DNA from: Congzhengia sp045576635
GTDB taxonomy: Bacteria; Bacillota; Clostridia; UBA1381; UBA9506
Reading direction: 5' to 3'
DNA: 8,630 nt
NCBI GenBank assembly: GCA_045576635.1
Contig: JAZNGT010000040.1
Span: forward strand, 1 to 8,630
The translations under genes were made by a program, and so were the position numbers. Below, piece after piece: positions 5,120 to 8,630 of this stretch. Every line of letters starts with the position of its first letter. Within the stretch, counting starts at the first letter, position 1. Below the pieces are notes generated by a model. The model was not told the DNA's origin, did no database searches, and saw nothing but the letters and a program-made list of their open reading frames with translations.

Positions 5120-6868
5120 ATGGATATGGTAAATATAAAAATTAACGGAATTGATTTGGCGGTTCCACAAAATTATACAATTCTTCAGGCTGCTAAAGAT
5201 GCAGGCATTAACATTCCTACACTTTGCTATATGAAGGACATTAACGGCATCGGTGCTTGCAGAATGTGTCTTGTTGAAGTAAAAGGCGCAAGAAGTTTGG
5301 TTACAGCCTGCGTTTACCCCGTAAACGAAGGTATGGAAGTATATACCAACACTGCAAAGGTTCGCGAAGCGAGAAAAGCCGTTTTAGAACTTACACTTTC
5401 AAACCATGATAAAAAATGTCTTACCTGTACACGTAACCAAGCTTGCGAACTTCAGAAACTTTGCGAAGACTTAGGTGTAACAGATATCGAATTTGAAGGT
5501 GAAATTACAAAACACGAAATTGATGATTTGTCTGCTTCTATCGTTCGTGATAACAACAAATGTATCCTTTGCCGTCGTTGTATCGCTGTTTGTAAAAACG
5601 TACAGACCGTTGGTGCAATTGATGCAATGGGCAGAGGTTTTACAACAAAAATCGGATCAAGCTTTGCGCTTCCGCTTTCTGCTACAGATTGTGTAAACTG
5701 CGGTCAGTGTATCACTGCATGTCCTGTTGGTGCGCTTTATGAAAAAGACAGCACAAAAGAAGTTTGGGACGCACTCTCAGATGAATCTAAACACGTTGTT
5801 GTACAGACAGCTCCCGCTGTTCGTGCAGCGCTCGGCGAAGAATTTGGTATGCCTATTGGCAGCCGCGTAACAGGCAAAATGGTGACAGCACTTAAATATT
5901 TAGGTTTTGACAAAGTATTTGATACAGACTTTGGTGCTGACGTTACCATTATGGAAGAGGGAACAGAACTTATTAACCGCATCAAAAACGGTGGCAAACT
6001 TCCTTTGATTACATCATGTAGTCCTGGTTGGGTTAAGTTCTGTGAACACAATTTCCCTGACTTTTTAGAAAATCTTTCCAGTGCTAAATCTCCCCACGAA
6101 ATGTTTGGTGCAATTTTAAAATCCTACTATGCTGAAAAAGCAGGCATTGACCCGAAAGACATTTATGTTGTTTCTGTTATGCCTTGTACTGCAAAGAAAT
6201 TTGAAGCAGGACGTGAAGAACTTACAAACGGCGGATACGCTGATGTAGATGCTGTTTTAACAACACGCGAACTTGCGAAAATGATTAAAACAGCAGGTAT
6301 CGAGTTTACAAACCTTCCGGATTCTGTATTTGATAATCCGTTTGGCGATGCAGCAACAGGTGCAGCAGTTATCTTTGGCGCTACTGGTGGTGTTATGGAA
6401 GCAGCACTTCGTACAGTTTCTGAAGTGTTAACCGGAAAAGAACTTGAAAAAGTTGAATTTGACGCTGTAAGAGGTACAGAAGGCATCAAAGAGGCTACTG
6501 TTAAAATCGGTGATATGGATGTTAACGTTGCTGTTGCGCATGGTCTTGGTAATGCAAGAGAATTACTTGAAAAAGTAAGAAGTGGCGAAAAGAACTATCA
6601 CTTTATCGAAATCATGGGTTGCCCCGGTGGATGTGTAACCGGTGGTGGTCAGCCGATTGTTTCTTCTAAAACGTTAAGAGAAGTTGATTTAAAGGCTGCA
6701 CGCGCGAAAGCACTCTATGACGAAGACGAAAGCTTGCCGCTCAGAAAGTCACACGAAAATCCGTTTGTAAAGGCACTTTACGAAGAATTCTTAGGTGAAC
6801 CCTGCGGACACAAAGCGCACGAACTTTTACATACACATTATGTAGCTCGTGAAAAGATTAACTATTAA
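5120..6868 (+). CDS. hydA: [FeFe] hydrogenase catalytic subunit (HydA, M3-type)
   Basis: A 582-residue catalytic subunit that makes or oxidises H2 at the H-cluster. Modules in order: an N-terminal [2Fe-2S] domain (C36, C47, C50, C64); a His-Cys [4Fe-4S] motif H96-x3-C100-x2-C103-x5-C109; two [4Fe-4S] ferredoxin clusters (C148/C151/C154/C158 and C191/C194/C197/C201); then the H-cluster domain with loops L1 TSCSPGW (298-304), L2 MPCTAKKFEA (354-363) and L3 EIMGCPGGCVTGGGQP (497-512). The C-terminal small-subunit-like tail (RKSHENPFVKALYEEFLG ... HELLHTHY) is complete. L1 has Ser where the textbook motif TSCCPxW has its second Cys. There is no added C-terminal [2Fe-2S] domain as in Thermotoga HydA. 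GGAGGAG (5104-5110) lies 9 nt before the ATG at 5120. The maturases HydE, HydF and HydG are not in the window. Confidence 0.97.
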   Translation: MDMVNIKINGIDLAVPQNYTILQAAKDAGINIPTLCYMKDINGIGACRMCLVEVKGARSLVTACVYPVNEGMEVYTNTAKVREARKAVLELTLSNHDKKCLTCTRNQACELQKLCEDLGVTDIEFEGEITKHEIDDLSASIVRDNNKCILCRRCIAVCKNVQTVGAIDAMGRGFTTKIGSSFALPLSATDCVNCGQCITACPVGALYEKDSTKEVWDALSDESKHVVVQTAPAVRAALGEEFGMPIGSRVTGKMVTALKYLGFDKVFDTDFGADVTIMEEGTELINRIKNGGKLPLITSCSPGWVKFCEHNFPDFLENLSSAKSPHEMFGAILKSYYAEKAGIDPKDIYVVSVMPCTAKKFEAGREELTNGGYADVDAVLTTRELAKMIKTAGIEFTNLPDSVFDNPFGDAATGAAVIFGATGGVMEAALRTVSEVLTGKELEKVEFDAVRGTEGIKEATVKIGDMDVNVAVAHGLGNARELLEKVRSGEKNYHFIEIMGCPGGCVTGGGQPIVSSKTLREVDLKAARAKALYDEDESLPLRKSHENPFVKALYEEFLGEPCGHKAHELLHTHYVAREKINY

Positions 6869-6871
6869 TAA

Positions 6872-6914
6872 GTAATAAAAAAAGCGGAACATTTTGTTCC
6901 GCTTTTTTTATTAC
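6872..6914. terminator. Bidirectional terminator between hydA and queT
   Basis: A perfect 20-bp inverted repeat, 6872-6891 with 6895-6914, around a TTT loop. The GC-rich core GCGGAACA/TGTTCCGC is flanked by A7 on the left and T7 on the right, so it is an intrinsic terminator in both directions for the convergent hydA and queT. It starts 3 nt after the hydA stop, and the queT stop codon (6911-6913) lies inside its right end. Confidence 0.9.
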
Positions 6915-7393
6915 CATTTTATTCGGTTTTCAAATTTTTTTAACGTCTTGAGTAATAAAATTCCAAGAATACCGCATGAAATAACCTCACCAATACCTAC
7001 TGTAAGCATAAAATAGCTAGTGCTCCCTGGAATTGCGTAAACGTACGAGAGTACAAAAGGGATAATCAGTGTGTTTGATATAATTGGAGGTATTGGTGCA
7101 AGCCACTTGTTTTTGCGTAAAAGATATGTACCAATTGCACCGATGAGCGTTGCTAAACTTCCAAAAATTACATCCCAGAATACACATCCTGAAAATATGT
7201 TTGCCAAAAAACACCCGATAAAAAGTCCCGGAATTGCCGCAGTTGTAAATATCGGGAGCACTGAAAGCATCTCCGAAAACCGTATCTGGATGACGCCGCT
7301 TGATAACCCAAGAATAGATGCAAGATACGTCAAAACAACGTACAACGCAGAAATCAGTGCCGCCTGCGCCAAAAATTTGCTCTTTTGATTCAT
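6911..7393 (-). CDS. queT: QueT-family queuosine-precursor transporter (ECF substrate-binding S component)
   Basis: A 160-residue hydrophobic membrane protein with about five to six membrane segments (roughly 8-28, 42-64, 72-92, 98-120, 127-149). The sequence VIQIRFSEMLSVLPIFT (34-50), IPGLFIGCFLANIFSGCVFWDVIFGSLATLIGAIGTY (54-90, partly) and the C-terminal GIGEVISCGILG are characteristic of the QueT family. This is the energy-coupling-factor S component that takes up a queuosine precursor such as preQ1. It would need the shared EcfA/EcfA'/EcfT module encoded elsewhere. Assignment is strongly supported by the preQ1-I type riboswitch in its leader. The ATG at 7393 has AAAGGAG (plus-strand 7402-7408) 8 nt upstream. 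It is a single-gene unit, convergent with hydA and divergent from the membrane protein at 7570. Confidence 0.92.
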   Translation of the reverse strand: MNQKSKFLAQAALISALYVVLTYLASILGLSSGVIQIRFSEMLSVLPIFTTAAIPGLFIGCFLANIFSGCVFWDVIFGSLATLIGAIGTYLLRKNKWLAPIPPIISNTLIIPFVLSYVYAIPGSTSYFMLTVGIGEVISCGILGILLLKTLKKFENRIKW

Positions 7394-7403
7394 GTTAAAT
7401 TCT

Positions 7404-7445
7404 CCTTTAGTTTTGTTTATAGTGAGGAAGGTCTCGAACTCACTT
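7404..7445 (-). promoter_or_regulatory. preQ1-I riboswitch controlling queT
   Basis: On the minus strand a 6-bp hairpin P1, AGTGAG (7444-7439) with CTCACT (7426-7421), encloses the 12-nt loop TTCGAGACCTTC. It is followed by an A-rich tail, ATAAACAAAACTAAAGG, that runs into the Shine-Dalgarno. This is the layout of preQ1 class I aptamers (short hairpin, C-containing loop, A-rich tail). The loop CCTT (7431-7428) can pair with AAGG of the ribosome binding site (7407-7404) as pseudoknot P2, so ligand binding would hide the ribosome binding site and shut off queT translation. No separate terminator hairpin is seen, which favours translational control. The aptamer begins within one or two bases of the predicted transcription start. 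Confidence 0.85.
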
Positions 7446-7451
7446 CTTAAA

Positions 7452-7480
7452 ATTTTAGCATTTTTTTAAAAAGATGTCAA
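7452..7480 (-). promoter_or_regulatory. Promoter of queT
   Basis: Perfect -35 TTGACA (7480-7475), 17-bp spacer, and -10 TAAAAT (7457-7452) with an upstream TGn extension. Predicted transcription start is near 7445, so the riboswitch hairpin forms the extreme 5' end of the mRNA. Confidence 0.8.
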
Positions 7481-7513
7481 CCGTTAAAAAATTGTAAACG
7501 TTTTCGCATCGCA

Positions 7514-7542
7514 TTGACTTTTTTTCTCAAAACATTTATAAT
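7514..7542 (+). promoter_or_regulatory. Promoter of the membrane-protein gene at 7570
   Basis: -35 TTGACT (7514-7519), 17-bp spacer, perfect -10 TATAAT (7537-7542). Transcription would start near 7549 and give a leader of about 20 nt with AAAGGGGAG (7555-7563). It is divergent from the queT promoter; the two -35 elements are 33 bp apart. Confidence 0.8.
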
Positions 7543-7569
7543 TTAAATAGAAAGAAAGGGGAGTCTGAC

Positions 7570-8235
7570 ATGGCAGAGATAATACATAAACCGAAACGTT
7601 TTTCAAAAGAATGGTTTTCTTACGTTTGGGACTATTATAAAGTACATATTATCTGTGTCTTAGTAGGGCTTTTTCTCCTCTTTATCACATACAATGATTA
7701 TAAAAATACTGTTCGCTATGATTTGGATGTTCAATTTATTGCAGGCGGTGTAATCCCAAGCGAAATTGCAGAAGAAATTGCACGAAAATCGGAAATATTT
7801 ATCCGTGATATTGATGAAAATGGTGAAAAAAATGTTTCCTTTAATCAGTTGAACTTTACGCTTGATGCGATTGCTGACGGAAATACCGCAATGACACTTG
7901 AAAATAAGCTGGCTTCCGTTTTAGCATCTGAAGACCAAATGTTTTATATCTTTGACACAATGATGTTAAATGATGTAGTAAATATGAATGCAGCGGAAGG
8001 TATTTTTCTGCCCGTGGAGACATATTTTACGACTGAAGATACAAACATATCTTTTTTTGAGTGTGATGGCGTAAACTGCGCTGTTTCGTTAAAGGATAGC
8101 ACTATTTTAAGAGAACTAAACATTGATGCATCTGATTTATATGTAGCAGTAAGAATGAATTACGATGAGGCGGATGAAGACTTAAAAAAACGTCATGAGA
8201 ATGCTGTTTTACTTGCAAATGCACTTGCTAAATAG
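7570..8235 (+). CDS. Single-pass membrane protein of unknown function with extracytoplasmic domain
   Basis: I do not recognise a named family. The 221-residue product has a basic, aromatic N-terminus (HKPKRFSKEWFSYVWDYYKVH, partly) followed by one membrane segment at about 25-41 (HIICVLVGLFLLFITY). The positive-inside rule then places the remaining ~180 acidic residues outside the cell. No signal-peptidase or lipobox site is evident, so it is likely membrane-anchored. The segment D80-I-D-E-N-G85 resembles a calcium-loop start (DxDxNG) but lacks the acidic residue at position 12. The section ENKLASVLASEDQMFYIFDTMM (111-132, partly) recalls small clostridial hypothetical proteins of the same N-terminal W-YYK-H layout. 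The two cysteines outside (C165, C170) could form a disulfide. The ATG has AAAGGGGAG 6 nt upstream and a strong promoter; no clear terminator follows. Confidence 0.8.
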   Translation: MAEIIHKPKRFSKEWFSYVWDYYKVHIICVLVGLFLLFITYNDYKNTVRYDLDVQFIAGGVIPSEIAEEIARKSEIFIRDIDENGEKNVSFNQLNFTLDAIADGNTAMTLENKLASVLASEDQMFYIFDTMMLNDVVNMNAAEGIFLPVETYFTTEDTNISFFECDGVNCAVSLKDSTILRELNIDASDLYVAVRMNYDEADEDLKKRHENAVLLANALAK

Positions 8236-8282
8236 AGAAATTAAATTTCGTGATTTTCTTTTCATTTTCTATAAAAAAATGC

Positions 8283-8311
8283 TTGACATCTTAAGAAATA
8301 GGTAGTATAAT
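8283..8311 (+). promoter_or_regulatory. Promoter of tRNA-Leu
   Basis: Perfect consensus: TTGACA (8283-8288), 17-bp spacer, TATAAT (8306-8311). Transcription would start about 6 nt before the mature tRNA, typical of a strong stable-RNA promoter. Confidence 0.88.
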
Positions 8312-8323
8312 ATATATCTGTTA

Positions 8324-8407
8324 GCGAGTGTGCTGGAACTGGCAGACAGGCACGTTTGAGGGGCGTGTGTCTACGACGTACGGGTTCAAGTCCCGTCACT
8401 CGCACCA
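8324..8407 (+). tRNA. tRNA-Leu (anticodon GAG)
   Basis: An 84-nt class II tRNA with encoded CCA (8405-8407) and discriminator A8404. Acceptor stem GCGAGTG (8324-8330) pairs with CACTCGC (8397-8403). The D arm contains CTG/CAG with GG in the loop. The anticodon stem CACGT/GCGTG holds loop TTGAGGG with anticodon GAG at 8358-8360, reading CUC and CUU. The variable arm (8368-8379) forms GTC/GAC, as expected for Leu. The T arm is ACGGG-TTCAAGT-CCCGT. All stems are intact, so the gene should be functional. Confidence 0.97.
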
Positions 8408-8441
8408 AAACGGAACAAGCATTACTTGTTCCGTTTTTTTT
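8407..8441 (+). terminator. Intrinsic terminator of tRNA-Leu
   Basis: Stem CGGAACAAG (8411-8419) with CTTGTTCCG (8425-8433), 5-nt loop, followed by eight T (8434-8441); A4/T4 flanks extend the stem. It starts immediately after the CCA end, so the tRNA is transcribed alone. Confidence 0.9.
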
Positions 8442-8484
8442 AAATTATTTAAAACTACAAAAATATTTACAAGGAGACGGCAAA

Positions 8485-8630
8485 ATGAGAGTATTAATGA
8501 TTGGTGCACACCAGGATGACAATGAATTTCAATGTGGCGGCCTTGCGTCGAAGCTTATTAAAAACGGACATACTGTGCAGTTTTTAAGCATGTGTAATGG
8601 ATGTGGTGGACATCACATTTTAGGTCCGAA
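8485..8630 (+). CDS. PIG-L/LmbE-family deacetylase, N-terminal part (cut by window edge)
   Basis: The 48 visible residues begin RVLMIGAHQDDNEFQCGGLASKL, matching the Rossmann-like start of PIG-L/LmbE zinc deacetylases, which remove N-acetyl groups from glucosamine-type sugars. The metal motif usually written AHPDDE appears as AHQDDNE: H9 and D12 would bind zinc and D11 would act as general base, while Pro is replaced by Gln. The later histidine motif lies beyond the window, so substrate and completeness cannot be judged. The ATG at 8485 has AAGGAG (8471-8476) 8 nt upstream. Only about 45 nt separates it from the tRNA terminator and no strong promoter is seen there, so its promoter may be weak or AT-rich and unrecognised. 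Confidence 0.82.
   Translation, partial: MRVLMIGAHQDDNEFQCGGLASKLIKNGHTVQFLSMCNGCGGHHILGP

Noticed and set aside
4748..5170. A 140-codon antisense frame across the hydB-hydA junction
   Set aside because: It overlaps the conserved ferredoxin cysteines of hydB and the start of hydA on the opposite strand; no promoter or ribosome binding site, and the composition is that of reverse-complemented coding sequence.
7071..7388. A 105-codon plus-strand frame opposite queT
   Set aside because: queT has clear family motifs, a riboswitch and a promoter; the opposing frame has none of these.
7649..7700. Signal peptide with cleavage or lipoprotein site in the protein at 7570
   Set aside because: The hydrophobic segment is followed by YNDYKN with no Cys lipobox and no small-x-small site, so a retained anchor is more likely.
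7807..7842. EF-hand or dockerin-type calcium loop in the membrane protein (D80-I-D-E-N-G85)
   Set aside because: The start of the loop fits but the residue at position 12 is not acidic and no second repeat follows, so I did not call a domain.
8237..8249. Possible terminator GAAATTAAATTTC after the membrane-protein gene
   Set aside because: The dyad is entirely AT-rich apart from its ends and can form only about 4 bp with a workable loop, and the T-rich stretch that follows is interrupted.
8328..8519. A 63-codon plus-strand open frame running through the tRNA-Leu and its terminator
   Set aside because: It covers a complete tRNA and a terminator hairpin, has no ribosome binding site, and gives a low-complexity peptide unlike any protein.

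Overview
The window reads as chromosomal DNA of an anaerobic, AT-rich Gram-positive bacterium of the Clostridia type. The reasons are an [FeFe] hydrogenase operon in the NuoE / ATPase / ferredoxin / NuoF / HydA order typical of clostridia, a site-2-protease-scpA gene pair, strong AGGAGG-type ribosome binding sites, near-consensus sigma-A promoters with 17-bp spacers and several extended -10 elements, and a preQ1-I type riboswitch. Species cannot be named from the sequence. I see no mobile element, CRISPR array or prophage signal; this looks like core genome.

Left arm (1-1640). On the minus strand, an M50 (site-2 protease) membrane metalloprotease is followed, with a one-base stop/start overlap, by scpA (cut by the window edge). 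A TTTACA-17-TATAAT promoter drives them leftward. Divergently on the plus strand is a 185-residue regulator with an XRE helix-turn-helix and a C-terminal cupin, ending in a clear intrinsic terminator.

Centre (1640-6914). A five-gene operon encodes a multisubunit NAD-linked [FeFe] hydrogenase: hydC (NuoE-like [2Fe-2S] subunit), a small GHKL ATPase, a thioredoxin-like [2Fe-2S] ferredoxin, hydB (NuoF-like FMN/NADH subunit with extra Fe-S domains) and hydA (catalytic H-cluster subunit). Gaps are 15-21 nt, each gene has its own ribosome binding site, and no internal terminator is visible. NADH and reduced ferredoxin would jointly supply electrons for H2 formation (electron confurcation), or the reverse. 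The leader carries an extended -10 promoter and, about 16 nt after the predicted transcription start, an 18-bp sequence matching 12 of the 14 defined positions of the clostridial Rex operator. This suggests control by the NADH/NAD+ ratio. The operon ends in a perfect 20-bp palindromic terminator that also serves the convergent queT gene.

Right arm (6911-8630). queT (minus strand, queuosine-precursor ECF transporter S component) has a preQ1-I riboswitch at the very 5' end of its predicted transcript, whose pseudoknot would capture the Shine-Dalgarno sequence. Divergent from it is a single-pass membrane protein of unknown function behind a near-perfect promoter. Then come a tRNA-Leu(GAG) gene with its own promoter and terminator, and the start of a PIG-L/LmbE-type deacetylase that runs off the window.

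No gene-free stretch exceeds 300 bases; the longest, 1594-1830, holds the terminator, promoter and operator described here. Nothing here is clearly a wholly new system. The most interesting points are the Rex-like operator with its overlapping leader hairpin, the conserved-looking but unexplained ATPase inside the hydrogenase operon, the TSCSPGW variant in the H-cluster loop of HydA, and the compact preQ1 riboswitch.
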